Positions 43,958-56,110 of a stretch of 64,000 nt of DNA are shown piece after piece. The notes under the pieces are model-generated. The model was not told the origin of the DNA. It saw only the letters and a program-made list of their open reading frames with translations, and did no database searches. Position 1 is the stretch's first letter. Each line of letters starts with the position of its first letter. Origin of the DNA: Hsuehochloa calcarea (lineage: Eukaryota; Streptophyta; Magnoliopsida; Poales; Poaceae); the NCBI GenBank assembly GCA_036346395.1, contig CM070604.1, positions 558,001 to 622,000 of the forward strand, in the 5' to 3' direction. A program made the position numbers and the translations under genes.

Positions 43958-46394
43958 GAGGAGGGAGGAGCCGTCCCGTCCATGGAGGTTGAGGCCGGAC
44001 CGGAGGAGAGCGCATGTGTGGTGTGTGTGGTGTGGTTGGTGGCGGGAGACCGGATCCGCGAGGGGTGGGGAGGGGACGCGTGGATCCATCCATGCAAGTG
44101 GCGGCCTCGTGGTGTCTGTCTCGCGCGCGTGCAGGCGCTGTTGCGGTGGCGCATGCAGCATGCATGTTTCTCGCTCGCCGCCAGTAGACCAGCGCATTGG
44201 TTCCGGCCGGCCCAAAGCATGGCACCACACGACGAACCAGAGAGGGCCGGGTCGAGCCGGCACGGCACGAAAGACATGGCTGCGCTGGGCCTACTGTTCA
44301 GACACAATGGGCTGCACAACATTGAAATAGGAGAGACCGCCGCCACCGCTGTTGCTGTTGTCGCTGACTCCTCGCCACCCTGCTAATGTCGACACGGTCC
44401 TCGCAGAGAGAGAGAGAGAGAGGAGAGAGTACATGTGCCATTGCGCGCCAATGCCGTGGGAGACCAAGGCCACCGCATGGGTGTCATCCCATGCCGCAGC
44501 GGCGACCGCGCCAGACCCATCGTCGATCGTGCTGGCGTCGTCAAGAAAACAGTGCTCCGCTAGCTAGCAAGCCAGCTAGGTTCCTTTGGCCACTAGACTA
44601 GCTAGCTACCACATTGGCACGACGTACGATCGATGGTTAATTAGTAGATGTAGGAGTATATATGCATGCCACTGCCATCTATCGATCGGCACCTCGGCAG
44701 CATTAGTAAATTAGCATATGCATACATCGTCGTCGCTCCCGGAGGACACGGACGCGTCGGCTCGTGTTGATGCGGACCGACACGATCCGCGGCGGGAGGG
44801 AAGGTGCTCCACGGCGCCGCGCGCGTTACATGTAGCTAGGAAGGCGATCGAGAAAGAGAGTGCCATCGTGCGCGCGCGCGTGTGGCGGCAGACAGCTCGT
44901 GCGCGAGGGACGCCAACATGTCCTCTGTTTTGTACGGAGCCAGATCGCCCATTTGATGATTAGCGGTAAACTGCTTGTCTTAGAGTCCTCACACTACCGG
45001 TTCTTAAATCAGTAGTAGTTTGTGCCTTACAGCTACATTATTTGATATCAAATACATATCACATAAATATAAAGCTATTATATAATAATAAACAAATCGT
45101 AAATACATCTTACGGCTTTTGTTTTTAGAACAGCCGACTAGACCAAATATCGTTAAAGAATCAGCCGCAGAAGTGGAATTGAAATACAATACGTGGAACG
45201 ATATACACACATACAATCGACTGAGGTCCGCGACCTAGTCATTGGCTTTCTTGTCTTTCCATCTTGAAGAACGCGCATAAGTGTCCATGTAGCCTAAGAA
45301 TATATTGAGTGAGTATGAGAACACAACTGTACCATGAGCCAGCACACCGAATGCAGTTATATAATATGTAAGGCTGATCAAAGGAATGACTTGTAGTTCT
45401 TTTGTTTACATAAAGTCACTTATTGAAATAGATTAAGTAGTAGCAAATCTTGAAACCTAACATTTTTAACTAACAGGCATAGAGTCTTTTTAGAAGTAGA
45501 ACTGTAATATCGCATGCTATTAGCACATAAAGGCCAGTTATAACATTTGCTCAGGCATCTATGTTTCTCAAGGGGAAAAAGGAGCATGTCATCATAATAC
45601 GATGCATGTGACAATGAACTTAGCTGGCTGACATCCCTCACTAATAGTACAAAAATAGTACATGAACTGATACCCCCTAATTGAGAACTGCACAATAGGC
45701 AGAGGCGAGCTGGGCCGGCCTACGAAGTAGAACGGGCTGAGCCCAAGGAGAGGAAGGTTAAAAAAATATTGAGAAAAGGCTCAAAATCCGAAAAGGTGAA
45801 TCAAAATTCGAGATTTAAATTCGGGAATTGCAAAGAGGTTTGAAACACAGAATCGAGCTTAGCTAGAAGCTAGAAGTTTTGAGATAATATGCTAATTTGG
45901 ATTACGGTTTGAAAATAGAAAACCAAATGATAAACACTATTTACCAGCGCTTGTAGAAGGGCCGAAAAGTGTTTAGCGCCCGGCCCACTATAGCTCAACA
46001 CGCGACGCGTGGAGGCCGCCTAATCCAGCCACACCACAGCTATGCATGCAAATTAAGTCCACTCCCACAATTGGAGCACACACCAAGAAGTTAAGAATGC
46101 AAATATATATAGGACCAAGAAGAAGATCCATCCGGTTCCGGTAGCATGAAGCAACAGTAACATGGCCATGTGATCCCAAGCTACATATATAGCGCTAGCA
46201 AGAATCTAATTAAGTATATCGTCGATCGCTGATAGAGATAATATGTAGATGAATGAGCACATATACACATGTGACGCTACCTAACAACCTCCCTGGTTCT
46301 GTTTGTCTGCATTTTTTAGAGTTATTTGAGTGCATTTTCTCCCTTTGCCTCACGATATCTGGTTGAACTCCATGGACTGCTCAATACTTTCTCG
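43958..46394. other. intergenic between DUF241 and LTR debris
   Basis: 44100-44960 is fairly GC-rich with a (GA)n run at 44405-44425 and long but patternless frames on both strands. 45000-46394 is AT-rich. No gene, tRNA or clear transposon end was recognised. Confidence 0.45.
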
Positions 46395-47017
46395 ATCAAG
46401 TGTCGGATAACTTCATATGGTTGAACTCTTTGACCACCAGTGGCATGACCATACATTTCCTTTATCCGACCACATCGAGGAGCCTAGATATATCTCTCCT
46501 GTTATGTTAGGAGGGGCAAATCCTATATCCGATCAGTCACATTCCTCTGCATGTTTCGTAGTATACCTGAAAATGTACTCTTACGCATGTAGGGAACCAT
46601 GCTGATATCAGGTCTAAGATTTATACATCATCATTGCTTGAGACCAACTGATGACACATGAAATCATAACAATCTCAGCAGTGTCTCAAGGTTGGTCAAT
46701 CCAACACCATATTCTCTAACATGTGTCCACATTATTGATTCGATATCCCTATATCCATGACCGGTGAAACATAGTCATCAATCAATACATGTGCTGGTCG
46801 ATAGGATCACTGGTGTTCCGACTAGTGGCATCCGACTAGGAATACATTTAGAACGACATCATCGTAAGTTAAAAGAGCTTCACCAACGAGTCACATACTC
46901 GTTGATCTTTATAACTGATGATTCATTCAAAGAAAAGAATAACACTTATTCAATAATACATAAATATATATGTGATACAATCATATCTATGATTGCCTCT
47001 AGGGCATATCACCAACA
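46395..47017 (-). mobile_element. truncated copia 3' LTR
   Basis: On the minus strand it begins TGTTGGTGATATGCCCTAGA, same family as the solo LTR at 27365. It matches that LTR in order (GCACATGTAT.GATTGATGAC, AATGTGGACACATGTT, GGATTTGCCCCTC) to about 46395 and then stops, so the rest of the LTR is lost. Confidence 0.8.
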
Positions 47018-47115
47018 GTCTCCCACTTGCACTAGAGTCAATCATATAGATATCTTATACCCATTGATCTTATGTGCGCCTCATGCTTAGGTTGCGGGAG
47101 AGGCTTTGTCAACGG
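47018..47115 (-). mobile_element. polypurine tract and 3' stub of the same copia element
   Basis: The minus strand reads CAAGTGGGAGAC directly before the LTR start, the usual polypurine tract of Angela-type elements, preceded by CTAGAGTCAATC-type internal sequence. The polyprotein is absent. Confidence 0.75.
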
Positions 47116-47465
47116 ATCAGGTAGTCGAAACACTTTTTGACCTGGTGGTCGAACCTCCTTCCGCTTGGAATGTAGTCAAACCTCCTTCTCACCACGTAGT
47201 CGAAACCCCTTCCAACCATATTGGTCTAAGACCTCGACCACACTGGTCTAAGGCTTCGACCCCATTAGTCTATGGCTTTATCACTCTGGTCTAAGACTTA
47301 GACCACCCATTTGTGTGCGTCGAATGAAAAGGGTGGGTCGGGAGCCTTGGAATTTGAGAAAGCCTAGTCGAGGACCAATGGTAAATACGGGATAGCCTAA
47401 GCATTGAGTGGACAGACTCACTCAATGATATAGGAGATGAAATCTCCACTAGTACTTTACAACAA
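47116..47465. repeat. imperfect GGTCTAAG/GTAGTCGAA repeats
   Basis: GTAGTCGAA-C, GTGGTCGAACCTCCTTCC, GTAGTCAAACCTCCTTC and GTAGTCGAAACCCCTTCC, followed by four copies of TGGTCTAAGrCTTCGACC-like words. This is a short degenerate minisatellite, probably inside LTR-derived sequence. Confidence 0.5.
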
Positions 47466-48015
47466 AAACTCAATTTATAAATCTTGTGTTAGTAAAATGC
47501 TAAGTCTCAGGTTTTGCTACTACTTATCTATTTCAATAAATGGTTTTGTGCAAAATAAAAGAACCATGAGCCTCTCCTTTGATTATCCTTGCATGTATAA
47601 TAATTACATTGTGTGTTGGCTCGCGAGTACGGTTGTGTACTATTGCTCGCTATTTACATTCTTTTAGCCAGTAAGCATAAAAGAAGGTTGTAAGGACAAT
47701 TATGAGTATTGATCAAGACTGAAGATCAAGAAAGCTAAGAACTAGGTCGCGAGCCCACAGTCGATTGCCGGTGGGCATATCGTGAGAGTTCCCTATGTTA
47801 TACTTTGATTCTTCTTCCGTTGCTAATCTCTGAAAGTATTTGGCATATCCGGCCATTCTAAAGCCAAATACCATAATGTATATTTACGTTTTGTTTAATA
47901 TTATGCAATAACTCTATACTTTTGTGATATGTGTTTGAACCAATAATGTAACTATGTGTGTTATCTACTGATCAAAGGAATGGCATAAATTAACACAGTA
48001 GGTCACAAGTTACAA
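47466..48015. mobile_element. third, shorter relative of the LTR-like repeat (A/B family)
   Basis: It shares the ordered words AAAATGCTAAGT, AATAAAAGAACC, GTTGGCTCGCGAG-ACGG, ATATCCGGCCAT..TA and CTACTGATCAAAGGAATGGCA with 20610-21210. More diverged than A is from B. Confidence 0.5.
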
Positions 48016-48199
48016 ATTTAGGGTCTGACATCACTTTCCCCACCCCATCTCTCTCTCAGTCTCTATCTATTCACACCACACAACACCCTCCGATTCGCCA
48101 GTGGCAGCGATAGATTTCACTGGCAGCTTATTTCCCGAGCTCACCTTGCTTCACTTCCTGTTGGTTTCCTCACCCACTTTTTGCCATGTGCTCTTGCAG

Positions 48200-48712
48200 G
48201 GAGCGGTCATTGGGCGCGGCGAGTGACACATTCCAGATCCCAACTGATGTGCTCGCGCAATTCGCCGATGACCCCTTCAAGTCCTGGGTCCAACTTAAAG
48301 ACCTCGTCCTAAAAAATGAGCCAAACGAGCCTATCCTCGCCCTGAACGAGGCCGAGGAGGGAGAGGGAGCAGGACAGCACGCCGTCGGCGACCCAAGCAT
48401 CGAGATGGATGGAGCCAACGATGAGGCCAACCCCACCGGAGGCCACATAGAAGGGGAGCGTCACCGGCTTCCACGCGATCCCCGACTGTTGTTGCTGCGG
48501 AGGCGGCGGGCGCGACCAAATCCGCCTCCAAAAGGCGAAGGTGGCGGCGCGGACAGTGCTGACTCGGGCGAGGAGGGGTTGGCGGTGATGGAGGATATGG
48601 CGAGCCAGAGGTCCCAGTTGTGTGCGGCGAGGATCTCAGTGCAGAGGTCAGGGTTGAAGATGCTAATGACGGGCTGGAAATAGATAACCGTGTCGTCGTT
48701 GGTATCGGCCAT
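48200..48712 (-). pseudogene. fragment resembling the N terminus of a PUX10-type UBA/UBX protein
   Basis: The minus strand from ATG 48712 reads MADTNDDTVIYFQPVISIFN, then DLCTEILAAHNWDLWLAISS, a UBA-like domain that binds ubiquitin. A Pro/Ser/Arg linker follows. After a frame change near 48480 comes WKPVTLPFYVASGGVGLIVG, then LDAWVADGVLSCSLSLLGLV, a long hydrophobic hairpin. UBA plus hairpin is the start of plant PUX10-like proteins, which hook onto lipid droplets and recruit CDC48 through a C-terminal UBX domain. The UAS and UBX parts are missing, and a stop follows soon. It is probably a captured or retro-copied fragment; a transcribed short gene is possible. Confidence 0.6.
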
Positions 48713-49648
48713 GGCGGCTGGCGACGAGGCCGGAGTGGAGCTAGGGTTTGGGGGCTGGAGGACGGGGCAACAATAACGAGATGGAGAACGGGGCAGGAGA
48801 CAAGATCAGGGATTATTTGAATTCTGGAGTTAGGGGCAAAACAACACGCCCCGAGATTTAGTCAGAGTCTAGGGTTTACTCGAGAGCCGTGGGCCTTTGT
48901 GGGCCAGCAACTAGCCCACGAACCAGACGAGCCGACCAAGCGGCTCGAGCTCGATTTGAAAATCTTGCGAGCCAGGAGCTAGGCTTGACTCGGCTTGAAA
49001 ACTTCACGAACCCGAGCCGAGCCGGCTCGAGCTTGGTCCGAGCCGAGTTGGCTCGCGAGGCTCAAGCTATTTTTCCAACCCTATGCACTACGAGCAGGCC
49101 GAGGTATTACATTCACCGCACTACGAGTTGACGCTCTCGGCAGTATACCGTATACGCTGTAAATACCCAAAATCACCGCTTGGGTAACATGCTGGCCCAA
49201 AATTCACTCAATATCCAGCCCATCGTGGGGCAAACACACACACACACATAGCATCTCGCTTGCAATTTCGTCATTACTTCGTGTAAAAGGGTTAACACAA
49301 ATATGCTACGTTTGGATTCAACATACATTATATACTACTACAACTCACTTTAAACAAGTAATGTAGCACTAATTCCACCACACAACTCAAAGTGAGCCAT
49401 ATAAGCCGTACTGGAGCAGACCGAGGAGGTATTACATAGATGAGTCATTGATTGGTCAGACTGCAGGGTGAATTCAGTTGCCCGCTCGCCCAAAAGATAT
49501 GCGGCAGAAATGATCATGCATGGATGGAGTTATGCACAGATGAATAGAGCGCAATCAGCCTGGCTTGTGCCAATGTATGCCTCAGTTCCTCTCCAATTAA
49601 CCCATGGATGCTTCTCTCTAGCTCTCTTCTCTTGTTGCATGGTGCGTG
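48713..49648. other. upstream of the fragment and 3' flank of the expansin-like gene
   Basis: 48890-49080 is rich in GAGCC/GGCTCG words (GAGCCGAGCCGGCTCGAGC), a local quasi-palindromic stretch. There is an (AC)n run at 49231-49247. No gene was seen. Confidence 0.4.
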
Positions 49649-51480
49649 TCATCTGAGCTCCTCCCCGGCCGTGGCTCGGGAGACGATGCTGCAGGTGCGC
49701 ACGGCGACGTCGGTGAGCCGCAGGCCGGTGTCGTACACCTCGCCGGGCTGCCACTCCGCGGGCAGCACCTCCCTGTCGCTCCGCAGCCACTTGCCGCCGG
49801 AGCCAGCCGTCACGACGAGCCGGAGCTGCAGCGGGCCGGCCGGGGCGCGGGACGTGCGCCACACCACGGGGGCCCCCTCGCGCCGCGTCATGTACCGCCA
49901 CGACGGCATGGCATTGGCACCTACCTGCGTCTGCGTCTGCGTGCGTGCGTGTATCATAATCGAAGCGCACAACAGCGTCATCATGCACGGAGCTTGTAAC
50001 GTGTGCTTAATTTGCAGTTGCGCGGAATGGATGGATGTGCATGTATGGTACCTGTGCGATTTCAACGGCGGCGATGTCGGTCTGGCCGCCTTGGTACAGG
50101 AACCTGACGGCGAGGTGGCCTCGGTTCCTGCTGCTCGTCTCTTCCACTCTTACGGCCAGGTTCTTCTCCTTGTACTCGCACGGTATCCTGCGCGTACGTA
50201 CGCTAGCCTGTGTTAATTCCTTCACATAATTAATTATCCCATCCATCTGTGTCTTCGTCAGTTCAACTACTCACTCAGTCCTGGTGTACAATTCATCCTA
50301 GCTAGCTCAAAAATGCCCAAACACAAGGCATAATAACATAGTAGCGACTTGAATGCATCGATGCGTACAGGAGCATAAATCATTTTTTTTAAATAAAAAC
50401 CAAGGAGCATAAAGCATCGATGGGCTAAGGTCTCGATAGGAAGAAAAAGCATTGATGGGCTAAAGGCATTCGGGTCTGTTTCGCTATATTTGTTCTTAAC
50501 TCTAAGAAATACTTTATAAAAAACGATCATACATATCTCGAAGAGATAATGTTGCATAAACAGTCAATCTCTTCTAAAGTATTTAAATAGGTACAAAGAG
50601 AGTAAAAAAATACAATAACTGCGCTCTGAATTCTCCAAAAATATATTGAAAACAAATACTCAGATATAGAGAAAAGGAGGGAGTACTCTAGTATAGCGTT
50701 CGGTTCTGACGGTACGATTAGAGTAGTATGCTGCACCTAGCAACAGTGAGGCGAGTAGTATAATTTTGCGGCGTTAATCAGCAGGCTAGTGAAATGAAAC
50801 GGGGGAAAGTATCGCTGAGCTGCAATGATTAGTAAATTGTACTATAACTAATCACCTCCTGAAATCGACCTCGACAGTGTCAAAACTCGTGAACCTGTCA
50901 TCAGCAGACATGGCGTGCTTGGCCATGCCCGTGAAGGTGTCCTTGGTTAGCAGAAAGTGATGAAGCCCAGCTGTCCGGTTCGTCGTCTCCTCCTCCACCA
51001 CGTCGGTAACCACGACCTTGACGCCGTCCTCCCCGCACACCCTCCGGTCTCTGCACCTCAACTGCAACAAGAATTGATTGAAACTAACCACGAAATTAAG
51101 GTTGATTTCATCAGCATCGGAGCAGCTAGCGTGTATATCTTTGCTCTGTTTGTTCTTGCAACGAATTATTGTAAATGAAGCAGAGTGCGTACCTGATAGC
51201 AGCCGCCGCAGCCTTGGCCGTCGCGGAAGAAGTGGGCGCTCGCGGCCGCAATGTAGTAGCCTCCGTTGAGGTCCATTGCCGTGGGCCCGTACCCGCAGGC
51301 ACCGTTGATGAGGTCGGCGTCCGGAGGGAAGAGAGAGGCGGTGGAGTGTCGAGGGCACCAGCCGCAGTGGTAGGGAGCAGCAGAAGAGCACGCGGCCGGC
51401 GAGAATAGTTGGGCAGTGAGGAGGAGGAGGAGGAGCAGCGCCACGACGACGGTGGTGCTGTAGCAGAAATGGACGTCCAT
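49649..51480 (-). CDS. EXLA4: expansin-like A protein (4 exons)
   Basis: Exons on minus are 51480-51193, 51061-50856, 50187-50052 and 49924-49649, all GT-AG and in phase, giving 301 residues. Residues 1-35 are a signal peptide with a run of leucines. The first domain (double-psi beta-barrel, GH45-like) has CGWCPRHS, GACGYGPTAMDLNGGYYIAA, GQGCGGCYQLRCRDRRVC and VVVTDVV. The HFD catalytic-like motif of true alpha/beta-expansins is absent: the place reads HHFLLTKDTF. The second domain (CBM63, cellulose-binding) has VRFLYQGGQTDIAAVEIAQ, PSWRYMTRREGAPVVW and GPLQLRLVV. The product is secreted to the wall; activity of the EXLA group is not established. The start is at the only ATG giving a signal peptide after the CT-rich leader. 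The symbol is proposed from resemblance and neighbourhood with FtsH. Confidence 0.92.
50200..50700. repeat. AT-rich insert in EXLA intron 2, possible MITE
   Basis: Intron 2 is 668 bases, much longer than introns 1 and 3. It contains GGAGGGAGTACT near 50676, a Stowaway-type terminal word, but no matching left terminus was found, so the element is not delimited. Confidence 0.3.
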
Positions 51481-51604
51481 GGAGATGGAGATACTAGTAG
51501 CAAGTTGGCTAGCTCCTAGCGACCGATAGAGAGAGAGACACACACAAGGACATGGACATGGACATGGATGGTATGTATACTCTGTTCTCAGCTCAGACGA
51601 CGTA

Positions 51605-51625
51605 CGAGAGAGAGAGAGAGAGATT
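51605..51625. repeat. (GA)n microsatellite in the EXLA upstream region
   Basis: GAGAGAGAGAGAGAGA on plus, i.e. (CT)n in the leader or promoter of the minus-strand EXLA gene. Such CT tracts are common in grass 5' leaders. Confidence 0.7.
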
Positions 51626-51639
51626 TAAGCATTGCGACG

Positions 51640-52560
51640 TGGGGGCATGGCATCAACGTGCCATCAAAACACGAGAAAGAGATGAGAGAATAAACGTCGT
51701 CGAAGCGGAGGCGACTCGTTGGATTGGAAGTGGTCGACGACAAGAGGAGAGAAATGGGGCATGGATGGGTTGGAACTTGGAAGTGCCTGTCGCTGTGGGC
51801 GGGCATTTTTCCCCATAGTTTTCGGCTCCATCCCACCCATTTGCCGAATTTTTTTTAGATTATCTATTTTTTATTTAAAATTACAAAATTATACACGCAA
51901 TTATTTTTTTACTAAAGCATACTTCTATCGCCGAGCCGTTGGGTCACTGGAAGCGATAATAATGCAGTCGCTGAATGGTTAGGCCACAGAGACGAAATCG
52001 GTCAATCGTCGGATTACAGTTTCTGTTGCCCAACGGTTCGGCGACAGTAGGCTGGAGGCTGATTTTTTTATTTAATCCTTTTTAAAAAAATATTTAAAAG
52101 TTAGTCCTTTTTGAACTATCCATAACTTAAAAGTAGAGAATCTATATGTAAACCATATATAAGATCATCCTTTTAACTGAACGTAAATACATATATGAAC
52201 TGAAAATATTTTTGTGGATTGATAACCTTTGATACTTCAGCGTATATATCCTGCACAAACAAGAATATGCACAATTTTTTCAGGCCTTGCCCCAGAAGTG
52301 ATACATGTTGTTGGATGCCTTTATAATGAAGCTAGGAATAACACGGAAGAATTGAATGCGAAAAGACGAGGAGATTTGATGTTGCGAATTTAAATAGACT
52401 TTATAATGAAGCTGGTAATAACACGGCGCATAGGGTTTGATTACGTGCATAAGAAATAATATCATGCACGATGCAACAAACCGAAATACTTCTACGATAC
52501 ATGTGCAACTTTTTGGAATGGAAATAGATTCGACCATCAACGGGGGACTAGTACAGAATG
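51640..52560. other. EXLA upstream region, then AT-rich DNA
   Basis: 51640-51830 is mixed. 51840-52560 is AT-rich with a short direct repeat (ATAATGAAGCTrGrAATAACACGG at about 52323 and 52403). No gene was seen. Confidence 0.45.
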
Positions 52561-52567
52561 GCCCGAC

Positions 52568-52893
52568 CTACTGCATGGACTGGGGCCATTTTCCCTTCCT
52601 TGCTAGCTCGGCGTTGAACTCCTCGCCGGCCTCTTTAGCCTTGGCCGCCATTTCCCTCTTTTTCTCGCACTCCCTCTCGCGAGCCTTGTGCTCCCTGCGC
52701 CTGCACGCCTCGAGATGAGCTTTCTTCTCTCGACGTATGTGCTCGTCTTGCTCGTCGTTGCATCGCTCCTCCTCCCAAATCTCGCGGACCCTTTTGATAT
52801 TCCACTCCTCGTAGTCGAGAGTCCACTGGTCATGTGGGTGGATATCTTGATTGATCCACTTGCAGTAGCCACATAGCGGATCCGGGAACTACG
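52568..52893 (-). pseudogene. orphan 3' exon with CxxC motif and charged coiled coil
   Basis: On minus, a splice-acceptor-like TAG at about 52895 is followed by an open frame FPDPLCGYCKWINQDIHPHD, then a Trp/Glu-rich part and a long charged helix (DEQDEHIRREKKAHLEACRR, KREMAAKAKEAGEEFNAEL), with a stop at 52568. The CGYCKW word and charged helix recall uncharacterised transposon-linked proteins of grasses, but I cannot name the family. Its upstream part is lost: the Gypsy LTR starts 30 bases away. Confidence 0.4.
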
Positions 52894-52922
52894 AGTAGAC
52901 GGGAGAGATTGTTAGTACGTAC

Positions 52923-55900
52923 TGTCGGGACCCAAATATGCAAATCTGGACCCTCTGTGTATTCTGCACTAGTCCAGGATCACGCTAGTGCACACAGTGT
53001 CAACATTGATGAAATATCACATCCATACAACGAATATAAGAATAAACGAGTACCTTTAAATAACAAATAACTGTTGGGACCTTATGGTCGAGTGTTACAT
53101 TTATTAAGCCATGCAAGGCTGACAATAAAGAAATAAACTGCAGCGTGAAACGAAATAAACTCCGGTGGCTCCCATCAATTTACCACGAAGCAACCGATCG
53201 ATCAAGACCCTAACGCTCAACCTTCGAGAACTCTTCTTCAAAAGCAAAGACATTTACTCCTCCACTTCATTGATTTGTTTAGCAAGAGTGAGTACACACC
53301 GTACTCGCAAGTCATACCACGTAATGCAATTTATAGATGATGGCTTATTCCAAAGGAATGGCTTCGTGGTTGTTTTGCGTAAATGCAATATTTGCAATTG
53401 AATACAAATAATAGATTGAAAGCATAATTCAAAACAAATAGACAATAATAAGTTAACAATTGATTTCACAAAGGACACAGTCTAATCAAGTTCTTTCACA
53501 CGGTGAACAAGTTATCTCACACAAGTGACCCTTCCCAATTGTTTTATGAAAATCTACCCTCGTGTGAAATTCAGAGCATGTCCATAACCGAGGACGCGGC
53601 TATTCGAATAGATTGGTTTAAACACTGCAGAGGTTGTACACTTTACCCACACGATATAACCAGTAGCGATCATCGACCATAACAAAACCTTTCGAGACTT
53701 CATCTCAAACAATGACACTCTGGTGTGTTTATCGCAGTCAATTTGTACACACACCCTTGGAACGACACACACCATTGGACAGGATGCAACGAACCGCCCC
53801 GCGATGTGACATATCACACCTCCGGCCCATCACATGCCTTAAATACAACCCGAGTTGTCAATGTCAAGACTCCATAACTTACTAAGTCAGGCCCACCCAT
53901 ACTAGGCATGTGTAAATGCAAGAAGGCCCAGTTCAATGGCGCACAAAGTTAAGTCCTTAATTGACCAAGGCAAGACTTCCGCTTTAACCCAAATCACAAA
54001 GTTTAATAAGCACACAGCTCCACCATTCACACAGAATCCACCACTTGCCTCGCCTAAATCTTTTCTCACCCCGTTGATTAAGTGCAACACATGCCATCAA
54101 CGAGTAATAGCACACAAAGACACACAGATTCATCACACGTTCCATAATCACTTAGTCAAGTTTATAATTGCAACTCTCACATGAAATGATGACTCGTGGC
54201 ATGGCTAAGCGGCCTAATCGTATCTAACCAACCCACGTTGGTGCTACAATAATACCAACTAATAATTAATCAACCTAGGGTGACAAAAGATCATGGCATA
54301 TAATAGACAAGGTGGCATAACAATTTGGATTAATAACTACACCCAAAAGCATTTAAATAATTACTTGAAATAGAATGCAATACATTGAAACAAAGTATTT
54401 TGAAAACTGGGTTCAAAATGATCAAAGGTATAACTTGCCTTGGAATAGATCTAGATATTGGTCTTGGTCTTGAGGTGCTCCTTCTTCTGCAAAATTCCCC
54501 GAAGTATCGACGTCTACTCGCAAACGAGACAAAAGAAACAAAACAAATAAATAACAGAGGCAAAATAAACTCCAAAAATTAAATAAAATTCATAAATAAA
54601 TAGATCTGAATTTTATATGAATTTACAAATTTGAATGGGCTCAATCGAGTTCGGATGCAAAAGATATGGGCTTTGGAAGATTGGAAAATCAATAAAACCC
54701 TAAATTGGATTTTCTCGAATTTCCGAATTAATTTTATAAAGGAAAATCGAATTATTGCGCAATGCTTGCGCCACCGAAAAAGAATTTAATTAAAATCCGA
54801 TCGACAGTGGGACCCATCGTCGACCTCTCTCTACCACGGTGGATCGGGTCCACCGAGCCGAGGCAAAGCCGGGCGCGATGAGTGGACCACGCAGCACGCT
54901 GGCTGGCGCTGATCTGGCGCCACGCGTTGCACACGAGGCGACGAGAGGCGCGAGAGGTCGACGCGGCTACCGACGAAGTCATGGCCGACGGCGGCATGAG
55001 GACCAAGGGTATCACCGGCGATCGGCGGCGAGTCGCCGGTGACCAAGGGTACAGAGCAATCCTTGCGCTTATTGCGCACCTAGTCGCCGACCTTACCAAA
55101 GAATGAAAGTGACCGGCGGCATGACCGGCGGCGGAGAAGAAGCGAGGCGAGGTCACGGCTTTTGTCGGACGGCGGCAGTGGGACTCAATGACGAAAGCGC
55201 GCGAGGTGGCTCGAGCGACACCGAGCCCAAGGAGGCGTCGATGACTACCGAACGGCGACGCGGCGGTGCAAAGCGCGGAAACCGAGGCGGCGGAAGTTCG
55301 ATTTTGGGCTAATGTGGGGCTCTGGAGCGAGAGATCGACAGGCTACTGCTATGGGATGCGGAGGACGAGGGGAACCCTAGGGTGTATTTATAGGGCTCGG
55401 GAGCGATCGAGATGGAAACCCCAATTGAGTCCGTCTCGGCCACGCTTCGGATCTTCCGGTTTTAGGAGATAGAGCGAGATTTGAAGGTTAATTCGATTGG
55501 GGATGGATACTGGAATAGTTGTGGCTACAGATTGGTGGGGTTGGCGCGAGAAATCAGCGGCAGTTGCGCGTTTTTCGGACGAGCTCCTTCGGGCGAAAAT
55601 GGCGGACAGACGAGAAAGCGGGAGGAAGAAGATCGTGTCGGAGACGACGACCTCGGCGGGCCCACACGGCAGAGAGAGAGAAGAAGCGGCATACGCGGCG
55701 TGCGCGATCACGCAAGGGACACGCGGGCGGTGATCCAAGGCGCAAAGGCGGGAATGGGTCATGGAGATGGAATAGTCTTGGGCTTCGCCCGATCGTTCAA
55801 GGATTTAAAATAGGTTTTTCTTTTAAATAAATCCAGAAAATGCAAATAGCAATTAGAAAATAGCAAATGACTTTGGAAAAATTCCAGAAAATTCTATAAA

Positions 55901-56095
55901 ATATATCCAAGCATATAGAATCTAAATAAAATAGTTTTGACAATTGTTGATGTTGGGATTAAGCACATTAAATCAATTTGTCCTTAAAGTCCATATTAAG
56001 CTTTTTAGTTTAATATTCAAATAAATCCAAATGATAAATTTTCTTGCTACCAATATTTAAAAGATTTTAAAAGCTCTGAATTTTGGGATGTTACA
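52923..56095 (-). mobile_element. Ty3/Gypsy 3' LTR
   Basis: On minus it starts TGTAACATCCC and ends GGGTCCCGACA; length is 3173 bases. It matches the right LTR (61761 on) in order over all of the latter's visible length. The LTR length and tRNA-Met primer suggest a Tekay/Del-like chromovirus. The 54830-55760 part is GC-rich with long frames on both strands that I regard as compositional. Confidence 0.92.
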
Positions 56096-56110
56096 AACCT
56101 CCCCTTAAAC
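56096..56110 (-). other. Gypsy polypurine tract
   Basis: The minus strand reads TTTAAGGGGAGGTT directly before the TGTAACATCCC start of the 3' LTR. Confidence 0.85.

Noticed and set aside
43152..44346. Several long plus- and minus-strand frames around the DUF241 gene, including a 460-codon minus frame
   Set aside because: The plus frames are antisense shadows. The upstream extension of the minus frame crosses the TATA box and has no family similarity.
48186..48683. Plus-strand frame of 165 codons (MCSCRERSLGAASD...)
   Set aside because: Antisense to the PUX10-like fragment, which has recognisable motifs; treated as a shadow.
54750..55830. Many frames on both strands in the Gypsy LTR
   Set aside because: GC-rich LTR composition. 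No motif, and the corresponding part of the other LTR is not conserved in frame.
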